Program-made: the position numbers and the translations under genes
The notes under the pieces: generated by a model
The model's input: the letters and a program-made list of their open reading frames with translations, nothing else
What the model was told of the DNA's origin: nothing
The model's database searches: none
Origin: Fodinibius salsisoli
GTDB taxonomy: Bacteria > Bacteroidota > Rhodothermia > Balneolales > Balneolaceae
Direction of reading: 5' to 3'
Length of the DNA: 64,000 nt
NCBI RefSeq assembly: GCF_026229185.1
Contig: NZ_JAGGJA010000015.1
Coordinates: 15,537 to 79,536 of the forward strand
In this document: piece after piece, positions 6,247-15,456 of the stretch
How the letters are laid out: each line of letters begins with the position of its first letter
Position numbering within the stretch: the first letter of the stretch is position 1

Positions 6247-8439
6247 ATGTTTGGAAAAAAGAAAACTGAGATCAAGCAACATGACATTACGGATTGTGGT
6301 GCTGCTTGCCTGGCATCTGTAGCTGCTCATTACGATCTTCAACTTCCTATTGCACGCATCCGGCAATATGCCTCGACTGATAAGAAAGGAACCAATGTGC
6401 TGGGTATGATTGAAGCTGCAGAGAAGCTCGGTTTTTCTGCCAAAGGAGTTGAAGGAGAATTTGAAAGCTTATTTAAAATCCCGACCCCTACTATTGCTCA
6501 TGTCGTCATCAAAGATGTATTGCACCACTATGTGGTAATCTATGAGGCCACGGATAAGTATATCAAAGTGATGGATCCCCGGCATGGGAAACTAGAAAAA
6601 ATGTCGCACGAAGAATTCAAGGAGCAGTGGACCGGCGTTTTAATGCTCATTATGCCAGACGAGGGGTTTCAGGCCAAGGACGAAAAAGTATCGGTAGCCA
6701 GCCGCTTGTGGTTTTTAATCAAACCTCATAAAGGTATTCTATTCCAGGCACTGTTTGGTGCTGCCATCTTTACACTCATTGGTCTTACAACAGCTATCTT
6801 TGTACAACTTATTGTAGATCATGTCATTGCGGATTCTAACGAAAACCTGTTGAATCTACTGGGCGTTGGTATGGTCGTCCTGCTTATACTCCAAATATTT
6901 GTAGGAGTCACAAAAACGGTATTTACGCTCAAAACAGGCCAACTTATCGATGCCCGTCTTATTCTGGGCTACTATAAACACCTCCTTAAGTTGCCGCAAC
7001 GCTTTTTCGACACCATGCGGGTGGGCGAAATCACCTCACGAATTAATGACGCGGTTAAAATACGGGCCTTTATCAATGATGCTTCTGTCACACTTACGGT
7101 AAACATCTTCATTGTCCTGTTTTCTTTTGGACTGATGTTTACCTATTTCTGGAAGCTGGGGCTGGTCATGCTTTGCATCATTCCCTGTTACATCCTGGTC
7201 TATTACATTACCAACAAAATTAACAAAAAAACCCAGCGCGAGGTTATGGAAAATGCCGCCTCCCTGGAGTCTCAATTGGTTGAGTCGCTAAACTCTGTCT
7301 CTACCATCAAACAGTTTGGCCTGGAAGATTTTGCCAACATGAAGACCGAAACCCGCTTCGTCAAACTGCTGAAGAAAGTATACCGCTCGGGTTTAAACTC
7401 CGTTTTCTCGGGCAATTCATCCACCTTTCTCTCTCGCTTATTTACTATTATCCTGCTGTGGGTCGGTGCCTACTATGTATTAGAGGGCGCTATTACAACG
7501 GGTGAGCTCATGAGCTTTTATGCCGTTATTGGATATTTTACCGGGCCCATCAAGAAGCTGGTTAACATGAACAAAACCATCCAGGATGCTTCTATTGCGG
7601 CCGACCGCCTGTTTGAAATCATGGACCTGGAGAAAGAAGACCGGGGCGACCAGGTTCAACTGAAGCCGAAAATGATTGGAGACATCAAATTTGAAAATGT
7701 TACATTTCGGTATGGCTCCCGTGTCACCGTATTCGATGACCTTACCCTTACCATCCCCAAAGGCCAGGTCACAGCTTTTGTGGGCGAAAGTGGATCCGGT
7801 AAGACAACCATCATTAACATTCTTCAGAAGTTGTACCCCCTGGATGGAGGCAAAGTTCGTATCGGAGATATTAACCTCCAGTATATTGACAATGACAGTC
7901 TGCGGCAAACGATATCCATCGTTCCACAGCATATCGATCTGTTTGCCGGGAATATCATTGAAAATATTGCTGTTGGAGAATTTGACCCGGATATGGAGAA
8001 AATTATCCGGATCTGTAAGCGGCTGGGCATTGTGGAATTTATCGAGAACCTACCCAATGGATTTAAAACCTACCTCGGCGAACATGGCGCAAACCTGTCC
8101 GGAGGCGAAAAACAGCGCGTGGCCATTGCCCGGGCCCTCTACAAAGATCCTGATATTTTAATTATGGACGAGGCGACCTCTTCACTTGATTCCTCCTCCG
8201 AGCAGTATGTACAGCGTACCATCGACATGCTTACCGAGGAAGGGAAGACCATCATCCTTATTGCCCACCGGCTAAGCACCGTCTTTAAAGCAGATAAAAT
8301 ATGCGTGCTGGATAAAGGTCAATTAATAGAAGAAGGTACACACCGGGAGTTAATGGATCGTAAAGATGCTTACTTCAACCTCTGGCAAAAACAATTTCCT
8401 ATTTTAAAGGGACAAACGCTGGTCGAATACCAGAACTGA
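6247..8439 (+). CDS. C39 peptidase-containing ABC transporter (processing exporter)
   Basis: A 730-aa bacteriocin-type peptidase-ABC exporter. The N-terminal C39 cysteine protease (about 1-130) has Cys17 in D-I-T-D-C-G-A-A-C, His94 in L-H-H-Y-V-V and Asp110 in V-M-D-P, so the catalytic triad looks intact. The membrane domain spans about 155-440. The nucleotide-binding domain has Walker A G-E-S-G-S-G-K-T near 513, signature L-S-G-G-E near 617, Walker B I-L-I-M-D-E near 638 and H-loop A-H-R-L near 674. Known family role: cleave leaders after Gly-Gly and export the core, energised by ATP. The two GG-leader precursors lie 2-3 kb upstream, with the HlyD adaptor between. Base composition is closer to the chromosome average than the peptide genes are. 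Confidence 0.95.
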   Translation: MFGKKKTEIKQHDITDCGAACLASVAAHYDLQLPIARIRQYASTDKKGTNVLGMIEAAEKLGFSAKGVEGEFESLFKIPTPTIAHVVIKDVLHHYVVIYEATDKYIKVMDPRHGKLEKMSHEEFKEQWTGVLMLIMPDEGFQAKDEKVSVASRLWFLIKPHKGILFQALFGAAIFTLIGLTTAIFVQLIVDHVIADSNENLLNLLGVGMVVLLILQIFVGVTKTVFTLKTGQLIDARLILGYYKHLLKLPQRFFDTMRVGEITSRINDAVKIRAFINDASVTLTVNIFIVLFSFGLMFTYFWKLGLVMLCIIPCYILVYYITNKINKKTQREVMENAASLESQLVESLNSVSTIKQFGLEDFANMKTETRFVKLLKKVYRSGLNSVFSGNSSTFLSRLFTIILLWVGAYYVLEGAITTGELMSFYAVIGYFTGPIKKLVNMNKTIQDASIAADRLFEIMDLEKEDRGDQVQLKPKMIGDIKFENVTFRYGSRVTVFDDLTLTIPKGQVTAFVGESGSGKTTIINILQKLYPLDGGKVRIGDINLQYIDNDSLRQTISIVPQHIDLFAGNIIENIAVGEFDPDMEKIIRICKRLGIVEFIENLPNGFKTYLGEHGANLSGGEKQRVAIARALYKDPDILIMDEATSSLDSSSEQYVQRTIDMLTEEGKTIILIAHRLSTVFKADKICVLDKGQLIEEGTHRELMDRKDAYFNLWQKQFPILKGQTLVEYQN

Positions 8440-8531
8440 TACGCTGAGGGATATTATAGTACTCTTCTAATTAGGGAATAGGGATAAACTTATAACTTAG
8501 CACTAAAAATTACCAAGAGAGCTAATACGCT

Positions 8532-8768
8532 ATGAGTCTTCGAACTTACCTTAATCGGATACACCGACTGGATGCCCTAATCCGACGCAAAAGCACCGGT
8601 CCGCCGGAAGAACTCGCCGACAAGCTGGATATTTCTGAACGCTGGCTGTATAAATTCCTGGGTGAGCTTAAAGAAGAGTTTGAGATAGTGTTCCATAAAT
8701 ATTTACGACTCCAATCTATTTTACCAGCTCTTTATTTATATCTGAAGTTTTCTATTGGTATTCTCTGA
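8532..8768 (+). CDS. Small HTH-domain protein, probably C-terminally frameshifted
   Basis: A 78-aa reading frame. Residues 5-50 resemble short DeoR/HTH_11-like proteins common in Bacteroidota: L-I-R-R-K-S-T-G, P-E-E-L-A, L-D-I-S-E-R-W-L-Y. After about residue 60 the frame runs into a hydrophobic tail unlike the usual ending. In another frame, entered near 8717, the sequence reads Y-F-T-S-S, closer to the aromatic tail I expect for this family, so a one-base deletion around 8715-8718 is plausible. It follows the exporter by 92 bp and may once have been part of the peptide locus as a regulator. Functional status uncertain. Confidence 0.5.
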   Translation: MSLRTYLNRIHRLDALIRRKSTGPPEELADKLDISERWLYKFLGELKEEFEIVFHKYLRLQSILPALYLYLKFSIGIL

Positions 8769-8840
8769 ACTCGCATACTTGTATTACTGCATCTCAAATC
8801 ACATATTTAATACCGTTTATTTTAAAACTATAACTATATC

Positions 8841-8845
8841 AGGAG
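8841..8845 (+). promoter_or_regulatory. Shine-Dalgarno site of M16 peptidase gene
   Basis: AGGAG, 4 nt before the ATG at 8850. Clear SD sequences are rare in this window, so this one supports the chosen start. Confidence 0.7.
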
Positions 8846-8849
8846 CCAC

Positions 8850-10379
8850 ATGAAGCTAAAAAACACCATTTGTACGTTGGGATTGATGACGATGCTACTG
8901 TTGTCCGTTGGACAACCGGGGCAGGCCCAATCACTCGACAATTTCGAAGAAAAAGTTACCGAATTTACCCTCGATAATGGGCTTACTTTTCTCATTATTG
9001 AACGTCCGGTAGCTCCGGTGGTCAGTTTTGCAACCTATGTAAATGTTGGAGGCGCCAATGAACCCGTAGGACATACCGGAATGGCGCATATCTTTGAACA
9101 TATGGCCTTCAAAGGGACCCATAATATTGGCACCAACAACTGGGAAGAAGAACAAAAAGTGTTGCAGGAGTTGGATAACACCTACCAGCAGTGGCTACAG
9201 GAAAAATATAGCGCCACCCCCGACACTGCCAAAATGAGTGACCTTTGGAGTGAGTTTGAGAAACTGGAGGAAGAAGCCGGAAAATACGTCGTTAACAATG
9301 AGTATTCCCAGATTGTTGACCGAAACGGCGGCACCGGCATGAATGCTACTACCAGTGCGGATCGGACCAATTATTTTTTCAGCCTTCCCGAAAACCGCCT
9401 GGAGTTATGGTTCAGCTTGGAATCCGACCGCTTCAAGAACCCCGTTTTTCGTGAATTCTACAAAGAAAAGGAAGTGGTCCGCGAAGAACGGCGCATGCGT
9501 ACTGAATCGCAGCCCTTTGGTCGCCTCTTGGAAGAATTTGCCGCTGTCGCTTATACGGCCCACCCCTATGGACGTCCGGTGGTTGGCTGGAATTCTGATA
9601 TTACCGCAACCACGATGGAAGATGCTCGGCAGTTTTATAACACCTATTATGTGCCCAACAATATTACCATGGCTATTGCAGGCGATGTAGATCCTGATGA
9701 AGCTAAAGAACTGGCCCAAAGATATTTTGGAGATATTCCGGCTGCTCCCGAGCCACCTGCGGTGTATACCAAGGAGCCCGAACAGCGCGGAGAGCGTCAT
9801 TTTACCATCCAGGGACAGTCTCAACCTTATCTCTTAATGGGCTACCACACCGTTGCTCAAGAACACCCGGATTCCAAAGCACTCCAATTGCTTGGCTCAG
9901 TGCTTTCTGGCGGACGAACTTCACGGCTCTACAAAAAGATGGTGGAAGGTGAAAAGCAAGCCCTCACGGTTCAAGCCCTGAACGGCTATCCCGGACAAAA
10001 GTATGAGACTATGTTCCTGACGTTTGCCGTTCCCAATCAGGGAGTAGGTGTTGATACCCTTGAGGCCACCATCCTGGAAGAAATTGAAAAGGTAAAACAG
10101 GGCGAGGTAACCCAGGCCGAACTCGACCGGGTCCGCACCAAGGCACGTGCAAGCTTAATACGAAGCCTGGACTCTAACTCCGGTTTAGCCTCTTCTCTTG
10201 CTTCTGCTGAGTCATTACGAGGCGACTGGAAGAAGGTTTTTACCGATTTAGAAGAGCTTCAGGAAGTGACGCTTGAAGACCTACAGCGAGTAGCAAAGAC
10301 ATACCTGACCCAAGATAATCGAACGGTGGGTGCCATCGTAACACAATCAGATACACAAGAGGGTACCAATGCAAAATAA
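8850..10379 (+). CDS. Secreted M16-family zinc metallopeptidase (active subunit)
   Basis: 509 aa with an N-terminal signal peptide (hydrophobic 10-20, likely cleavage after Q-A-Q near 27). The inverted zinc motif H-x-x-E-H is at 80-84 (H-I-F-E-H), with a further conserved Glu in the downstream V-V-R-E-E-R-R segment. The M16 N-domain is followed by the C-terminal non-catalytic half. Pitrilysin/insulinase family members degrade peptides; exported versions act in the periplasm or at the cell surface. The gene is directly followed by a second M16-like gene whose ORF overlaps this stop, so the two very probably form a heteromeric peptidase. Substrate cannot be told from sequence. Confidence 0.92.
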   Translation: MKLKNTICTLGLMTMLLLSVGQPGQAQSLDNFEEKVTEFTLDNGLTFLIIERPVAPVVSFATYVNVGGANEPVGHTGMAHIFEHMAFKGTHNIGTNNWEEEQKVLQELDNTYQQWLQEKYSATPDTAKMSDLWSEFEKLEEEAGKYVVNNEYSQIVDRNGGTGMNATTSADRTNYFFSLPENRLELWFSLESDRFKNPVFREFYKEKEVVREERRMRTESQPFGRLLEEFAAVAYTAHPYGRPVVGWNSDITATTMEDARQFYNTYYVPNNITMAIAGDVDPDEAKELAQRYFGDIPAAPEPPAVYTKEPEQRGERHFTIQGQSQPYLLMGYHTVAQEHPDSKALQLLGSVLSGGRTSRLYKKMVEGEKQALTVQALNGYPGQKYETMFLTFAVPNQGVGVDTLEATILEEIEKVKQGEVTQAELDRVRTKARASLIRSLDSNSGLASSLASAESLRGDWKKVFTDLEELQEVTLEDLQRVAKTYLTQDNRTVGAIVTQSDTQEGTNAK

Positions 10380-10425
10380 TCAACGATTATCTCACCTATT
10401 TTCAAAAACGAAATATTTATCCATT

Positions 10426-12486
10426 ATGAAGAGACTTAGCATTACCTGCTTCCTGATCTTGTTCGTTGCTTCACTAACGCAGGCCCAGAAACAGTATGAT
10501 GAGCTTGAATTTCCGGAGTTAAACAATTTTCAGAAGCCCGAAGTAGAAACGTTCACTACTGCTAACGGCATCAAATTCTTTTTGGTGGAAGATCATGAGC
10601 TTCCGCTTATTAATGCGAGTGCCATCATTCGAACAGGAGGCGTACAAGTTCCTAATGATAAAGCCGGCCTGGCTTCCATAACCGGTACGGTCATCCGCTC
10701 CGGTGGTACGGAAACCTATCCAGCGGACTCCCTGAATACGCTCCTCGAAAATAAGGCCGCCAGTATTGAAACCAGTATTGGTTTTACTTCTGGCAGTGCA
10801 AGTATGGATGTCCTTAAAGAAGACCTTGATGCCCTGCTGCCTGTCTTTGTGGATGTATTAACAAACCCTGCGTTTCCAGAAGATAAACTTGACCTGGCCA
10901 AAACACAGCAGAAGTCAAGTATTTCGCGCCGTAATGATGACACTCAAGGAATTGGCTTTCGGGAATTCCAGCGCTTGATTTATGGTAAAGATTCAGCCTA
11001 TGGTCGAAATACGGAATATGCAACGGTAAATAACATCAGTCGTGAAGACCTGATTGCTTTCCACCAAAATAACTTTGTGGCCGAAAACATGTCCGTAGGC
11101 GTTGTGGGTGATTTTGAGACGGCCGAAATGAAGCAAAAGCTCCGCACGGCTTTTGGTGAAGTCCCCTCAGGTAATGAGACCGATCTTAGCTTTCCTGATG
11201 TCAATTATGAAGACCAAAATACCATCAACTTTATTAACAAATCGGATGTAAACCAAAGCTTTGTGCTGCTGGGGCACCTTGGTGGCATGCGTGACAACCC
11301 AGACTATGCTAAAGTACAGGTGATGAACCGGGTACTCAGCGGTGGGTTTTCCGGCCGTCTGATGCAGGTGGTGCGCACCGAAATGGGATTAGCCTATGCT
11401 GTTTTCGGTCAGTATGGGATGAACAGTTTCTATCCCGGGACCTTCTATACCGGTGTCATGACCAAAAGTGCTACCACAGCCGAAGCTATTGACGCAATTA
11501 TTGAACAAATTGAACGTCTGCAAAATGAACCAATCACTGAAAAAGAGCTGCAGGATACCAAAGATCAAATTCTAAACTCCTCGGTATTTGAATATGATAG
11601 CTATGAGAAAGTGCTGAATCAACAGATGTCTTACGATTACCGCGGCCTTCCCGAAGATGCCTTTCAACAGTATCTTGAGGGGGTCCGGGAAACAACGATC
11701 GAAGACGTACAGCATGTTGCTCAGAAGTATCTAAACCCTGATCAACTGCAAATCTTAGTAGTTGGTAATAAAGATGAAATCGGTGACCAATTACAAAAGT
11801 ATGGCAGCGTCAATACTGTTGATATCAGTATTCCTCAACCGGGATCTGATAATGGAGAAACGGTCAAAGGCGATGCTGAAAAGGGCGCTACGCTACTTAA
11901 TCAAATGGCCGAGGCTGTTATTGAACCTGGTACTGATCTGAATACACTCACGCTCACAGGTGAAGTGCAACAAGGCGGACAAACGATTGGTACCACCCAA
12001 ACGATTGATTATCCCGATGCCATCGAACAAACTATTGAGGCGCCCATGGGTAAGGTTCAGCTTTCGTATAAAGGAGGATCCGGAACCATGAAAATGGGGG
12101 GACAAGAACGCCCCTTGCCTCCACAAATGGCAAAAGGACTAAAAAGCACGCTCAACAAAAGCTTCCTGGCTATCGCCATGAAAGCCGATGAACTGGATCC
12201 CCAGTTCCTGGGAACCGAAGAGGTAGAAGATACCACCTATAATAAGGTCAGTGTTAAGGTAGAGGGAACGAATGTAACACTTCTATTGGATCAGCAGACC
12301 GGTTATCCACAGATCCAGCGCTTTAAGCAGTTTAATCCCCAGCAAGGTCAGCAGGTATCGGTTGAGAACCGTAACTCGAACTGGACGACCACCGGCGGCG
12401 TTGCTTATCCCTATAGCCAGGTTACCTATATCGATGGTAACAAATCTGCGGAAGCTTCGTACCAAAGTCATACTGTGAATGAGTAG
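10426..12486 (+). CDS. M16-family protein lacking the zinc motif (partner subunit), with C-terminal extension
   Basis: 686 aa from ATG 10426, which gives a clean signal peptide (M-K-R-L-S-I-T then a hydrophobic core, cleavage near T-Q-A-Q). An upstream in-frame ATG at 10369 overlaps the previous gene but would bury the signal. Residues ~30-470 follow the M16 fold (F-T-T-A-N-G-I-K, A-G-L-A-S, S-G-G-F-S-G-R-L), but the H-x-x-E-H site is replaced (A-S-I-T-G-T-V-I), so it is non-catalytic. This matches two-gene M16B systems in which one subunit supplies zinc chemistry and the other substrate binding. About 210 extra C-terminal residues, with a G-Q-E-R-P region, are not part of the usual M16 fold; function unknown. 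Confidence 0.9.
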   Translation: MKRLSITCFLILFVASLTQAQKQYDELEFPELNNFQKPEVETFTTANGIKFFLVEDHELPLINASAIIRTGGVQVPNDKAGLASITGTVIRSGGTETYPADSLNTLLENKAASIETSIGFTSGSASMDVLKEDLDALLPVFVDVLTNPAFPEDKLDLAKTQQKSSISRRNDDTQGIGFREFQRLIYGKDSAYGRNTEYATVNNISREDLIAFHQNNFVAENMSVGVVGDFETAEMKQKLRTAFGEVPSGNETDLSFPDVNYEDQNTINFINKSDVNQSFVLLGHLGGMRDNPDYAKVQVMNRVLSGGFSGRLMQVVRTEMGLAYAVFGQYGMNSFYPGTFYTGVMTKSATTAEAIDAIIEQIERLQNEPITEKELQDTKDQILNSSVFEYDSYEKVLNQQMSYDYRGLPEDAFQQYLEGVRETTIEDVQHVAQKYLNPDQLQILVVGNKDEIGDQLQKYGSVNTVDISIPQPGSDNGETVKGDAEKGATLLNQMAEAVIEPGTDLNTLTLTGEVQQGGQTIGTTQTIDYPDAIEQTIEAPMGKVQLSYKGGSGTMKMGGQERPLPPQMAKGLKSTLNKSFLAIAMKADELDPQFLGTEEVEDTTYNKVSVKVEGTNVTLLLDQQTGYPQIQRFKQFNPQQGQQVSVENRNSNWTTTGGVAYPYSQVTYIDGNKSAEASYQSHTVNE

Positions 12487-12501
12487 ATAGCTGTAATAAA
12501 A

Positions 12502-12543
12502 GAATATCACCGGCGTGGGCTTACAATCCCGCGCTGGATATTC
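12502..12543 (+). terminator. Imperfect hairpin after M16 gene pair
   Basis: GAATATC (12502-12508) pairs with GATATTC (12537-12543) and GTGGG/CCCGC lie inside. The stem is long but interrupted, and the T-run is poor. Possible terminator 15 bp after the stop. Confidence 0.4.
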
Positions 12544-12615
12544 AATGCTAAAATCGACTTTTCTTTAACACCTCGATCTTTTGTCTTAACTTGACACCAA
12601 CAATGAGACCTCATT

Positions 12616-12798
12616 ATGGAAAGTAAACAACACAAAAGTAATTGGTATTGCGGAAACTCTGATAAAAGCATAGCAGTAGGCATATCGCTCGGAGTAGCGA
12701 TAGGAACGGCCATCGGTGTAGCCACTAATAATATTGCACTTTGGCTGGCTTTGGGACCTGCTTTAGGCTTAATTTTGGTCCCATTACTAAAAAAATAA
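12616..12798 (+). CDS. Small two-helix membrane protein, function unknown
   Basis: 60 aa. A short polar, charged N-terminus (M-E-S-K-Q-H-K) is followed by two hydrophobic helices (about 18-35 and 40-57) rich in Gly and Ala (G-V-A-I-G-T-A-I-G-V-A), a glycine-zipper-like spacing, ending in two lysines. Not recognised as a named family. It stands alone between the M16 pair and the DinB-fold gene, with short AT-rich gaps on both sides. Probably a real inner-membrane mini-protein rather than a chance ORF, because hydrophobicity is organised and no competing frame exists on this strand. Confidence 0.55.
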   Translation: MESKQHKSNWYCGNSDKSIAVGISLGVAIGTAIGVATNNIALWLALGPALGLILVPLLKK

Positions 12799-12834
12799 TA
12801 TCCCCAATTATAACCACATTATATTCTCAACCAC

Positions 12835-13380
12835 ATGGCACTACTAACATGGGATGAAAACCATCCTGATTCTACTGAATATAACGACTTTTATGAAGGT
12901 TATATCCATCTCGTCACCGAGCCTAATGTCATACAGCTCCTGATTCAGCAAGGCCAACAGGTTTTCACACTCATTCAGCAGCTCAATGCTAAACAAGCCC
13001 AGCATCGCTATGCTGAAAATAAATGGAGCGTCAAAGAAGTTATTGGACATCTTATTGATACTGAGCGTGTGATGGCCTACCGTGCCCTGTGTATTGCTCG
13101 TGGGGAACAAGCATCCCTGCCCGGCTATAATCAGGATGAATATGTAGAGCATGCCTCCTTTGACCAGCGATCTTTACAAAGCTTGTCATCTGAATATGAT
13201 GCCCAACGCAATGCCAATATTAGTTTATTCAATAGTTTCACAGAAGAACAAACAAAACGTACGGGCACGGCCAATAATGCAACCCTATCAGTCCGGGCAT
13301 TAGTGCATATTATTGCCGGCCATGAGCAACACCACCTGAATGTATTAAGAGATCAGTATGATTTAGAGATAACCCAGTAG
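12835..13380 (+). CDS. DinB-fold (DinB_2/YfiT-like) metal-binding protein
   Basis: 181 aa. Four-helix DinB/YfiT-like bundle with the typical W-S-V-K-E-V-I-G-H-L-I-D-T-E motif (about 64-77) and the C-terminal H-I-I-A-G-H-E-Q-H-H-L motif, providing three metal-binding His residues. Family members are putative thiol-dependent (bacillithiol or similar) S-transferases or hydrolases; exact reaction here unknown. Short distance (36 bp) from the small membrane protein upstream; convergent with the glycosyltransferase gene. Confidence 0.85.
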   Translation: MALLTWDENHPDSTEYNDFYEGYIHLVTEPNVIQLLIQQGQQVFTLIQQLNAKQAQHRYAENKWSVKEVIGHLIDTERVMAYRALCIARGEQASLPGYNQDEYVEHASFDQRSLQSLSSEYDAQRNANISLFNSFTEEQTKRTGTANNATLSVRALVHIIAGHEQHHLNVLRDQYDLEITQ

Positions 13381-13440
13381 ATTTGGTTAGTTTTTAGTTA
13401 TTGGGTACTGGTTATTAGAGAGCCTAAACCAATAACCAAT

Positions 13441-14448
13441 TTATCCATAAGCCAGCTCTTTAGACTGGATTTCCTGTAACAAAATACGATCGACGATGTT
13501 TTTAGGATCTGCAACCTCATCAATAGTTACCACGCGGTAATCCTCCAACCAATTCCAAAGCCGAAGCGAACAGTTATCCAGGCTATCGAGGGTTAGCACG
13601 CCCATTTCTTCGAGGGCCGCAGCATTGCAGGCTTGTTCGTACTGATTCCGGATTGGAACAACAAGTAACTTTTTGCCCAGGTACATCGCTTCTGCACAGG
13701 TTTCAAAGCCTGCGCTACAGATGACTCCAGAGCAAGAAGCAAAGCTATCCAAAAAGGCACCATAGCTAACCGGGTGAATCAAGCAATTTCCTTTTTCGAA
13801 TGTCTTTTTACAAGCCGGCGAGAAAATATGCCAATTGATATGGGTAAAAGGAGCAAAAATTTGCTGCAGCACTTCATGATGATAAGCTGGCAAATAAACC
13901 GTGACGTGATTCCACCTTTTGACCTTCAGCTTACGGATTTCGGAACGAATGATGGGCGGTTCAATAAAATCATCATACGGTTTAAAATGAAACCCTACCG
14001 CCCGATCCGTTGGCGCAAAATGCTGCAGCAAGGCTTCCGCGGTCCTTGATCGCTTAAGTGGTCGTGGTGTTTGGGGCGACAGAAAGGCTGCTTGGTGGCT
14101 TAACCCCACGGAGGTGACATTATCAAACTTAGCAGACCAAGCGGAGACGGGCTCATAGTCACTTACCACCAAATCATAATCACTTATGGTGATAGAATGA
14201 ACATCTGAAATAAATCGAATAGGTCGCAAATCTCTAAGCGTACCCAGCACAGAAACGCCGCCATTACTATCGTAGGTAAGACTAATTCCACGCTTACGAT
14301 ATTTAATGGGATTATCCAGCTCCAGTCTACTGTTATGGCCACTAACCATCACATCTACCGAAGCGTGCTTACTAAGTTCGGGCAATAGTTCACGTGCCCG
14401 GCTAAGGTGACCATGTCCTGTACTTTGAATACCGTAGAGTATTTTCAT
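13441..14448 (-). CDS. MJ1255-type glycosyltransferase family protein
   Basis: 335 aa, GT-B type fold. N-terminus M-K-I-L-Y-G-I-Q-S-T-G-H-G-H contains the GxGHxxR-like nucleotide-sugar loop of GT28/MurG-like enzymes. The C-terminal part has S-A-G-F-E-T-C-A-E-A, a typical donor-binding loop, followed by P-I-R-N-Q-Y-E-Q. No membrane segment. It belongs to the VC2487/MJ1255 family of putative glycosyltransferases, whose acceptors are mostly unknown. The start overlaps the stop of the LpxH-like gene by 4 bp (ATGA, 14445-14448), so they are translationally coupled. An envelope lipid or saccharide substrate is plausible. Confidence 0.85.
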   Translation of the reverse strand: MKILYGIQSTGHGHLSRARELLPELSKHASVDVMVSGHNSRLELDNPIKYRKRGISLTYDSNGGVSVLGTLRDLRPIRFISDVHSITISDYDLVVSDYEPVSAWSAKFDNVTSVGLSHQAAFLSPQTPRPLKRSRTAEALLQHFAPTDRAVGFHFKPYDDFIEPPIIRSEIRKLKVKRWNHVTVYLPAYHHEVLQQIFAPFTHINWHIFSPACKKTFEKGNCLIHPVSYGAFLDSFASCSGVICSAGFETCAEAMYLGKKLLVVPIRNQYEQACNAAALEEMGVLTLDSLDNCSLRLWNWLEDYRVVTIDEVADPKNIVDRILLQEIQSKELAYG

Positions 14449-15263
14449 CCTATGACTGCTGTTCCTTTTAGTTTATGCCGGATTGGAATCACCGGCGATT
14501 CATTCTTATTAATAAATTCATCTTCTTCATATTTATACATCGACCATTCTTTGCCATCATACTCCAGCGCGGTTAGGTTTTCTATCCAGTCTCCGGAATT
14601 CATATAGATTACGGAGCCCTCTTCATTTTCGTAACCGCGAATCTTCGGCTGGTGAATATGGCCACAAATGACATAGTCATACTTATTCTGGATGGCCAGA
14701 TCCATGGCCGACACTTCAAAGTCATCAATAAAACGGACCGCCCTTTTAACGCTATTCTTAATGCGTTTGGATAGAGAAATTTTGTCGTGACCAAACTTTT
14801 TTAGCAGGTAATTGACTGCTCGGTTCATTAGGATAAGAAGGTCATAGCCCTTGCCTCCAATTTTCGCTATCCATTTGGTCTGCTTCATCGTGATGTCAAA
14901 AATATCACCATGGAATACCCAGCATTTTTCGCCATTCAGATCTAAAACAAGTTTATCCTTAACGAAAAGAGGACCAATCTGCAGGCTCGATATTTTCCGA
15001 ATTACTTCATCGTGGTTACCGGTCAGATAATAGATATCCGTACCATTGGCCATCATGCTCAAGAAGCATTTTACCACCTGCATGTGCGTCTCAGGCCAGT
15101 AATATTTTTTAAAGTTCCAGATATCAAAAATATCACCGTTAAGGATGAGTATTTGGGGTTCAATGGAATTTAAATACTGAACCAGCTCTACCGCGTGGCA
15201 GCCTACTGTGCCAAGATGTAGATCCGAGAGTACTACAATATCAACCGTACGTTTATTTACCAT
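14445..15263 (-). CDS. UDP-2,3-diacylglucosamine diphosphatase-like metallophosphoesterase (LpxH family)
   Basis: 272 aa. Calcineurin-like phosphoesterase motifs in order: S-D-L-H-L-G (Asp14, His16), N-G-D-I-F-D (Asp44), G-N-H-D-E (Asn83, His84), a F-H-G-D segment and G-H-I-H-Q-P near the C-terminus. This layout fits the LpxH/UDP-2,3-diacylglucosamine pyrophosphatase subgroup that makes lipid X in lipid A synthesis. A basic amphipathic stretch in the middle (around 130-175, many Lys/Arg) may contact the membrane, as LpxH does. First gene of a two-gene minus-strand operon with the glycosyltransferase. I stop short of naming it lpxH because related phosphoesterases share these motifs. Confidence 0.85.
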   Translation of the reverse strand: MVNKRTVDIVVLSDLHLGTVGCHAVELVQYLNSIEPQILILNGDIFDIWNFKKYYWPETHMQVVKCFLSMMANGTDIYYLTGNHDEVIRKISSLQIGPLFVKDKLVLDLNGEKCWVFHGDIFDITMKQTKWIAKIGGKGYDLLILMNRAVNYLLKKFGHDKISLSKRIKNSVKRAVRFIDDFEVSAMDLAIQNKYDYVICGHIHQPKIRGYENEEGSVIYMNSGDWIENLTALEYDGKEWSMYKYEEDEFINKNESPVIPIRHKLKGTAVIG

Positions 15264-15456
15264 AGACGAATATTGTTTATTGGTAATAAACAGGATCTAT
15301 ATTATTGAAGGATAGCCTCTGCATTAACTCCTAATCAAGGCTTTGTTAAGGAACTTTTACCTCCTCTCCCTCTGTGAACCCGGTTTACCTTTCCTTTTCA
15401 CCAGTTTATAGCTATCCTAAGACTTTCAATATCATCCTAATTAACAAAAGTGCATT

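Noticed and set aside
7676-8161. 161-aa plus-strand ORF inside the ABC transporter
   Set aside because: Shadow frame of the nucleotide-binding domain, with low-complexity unrelated residues.
10369-10425. Start of the second M16 gene at 10369
   Set aside because: It would put 19 polar residues before a clear signal peptide; ATG 10426 fits export better.
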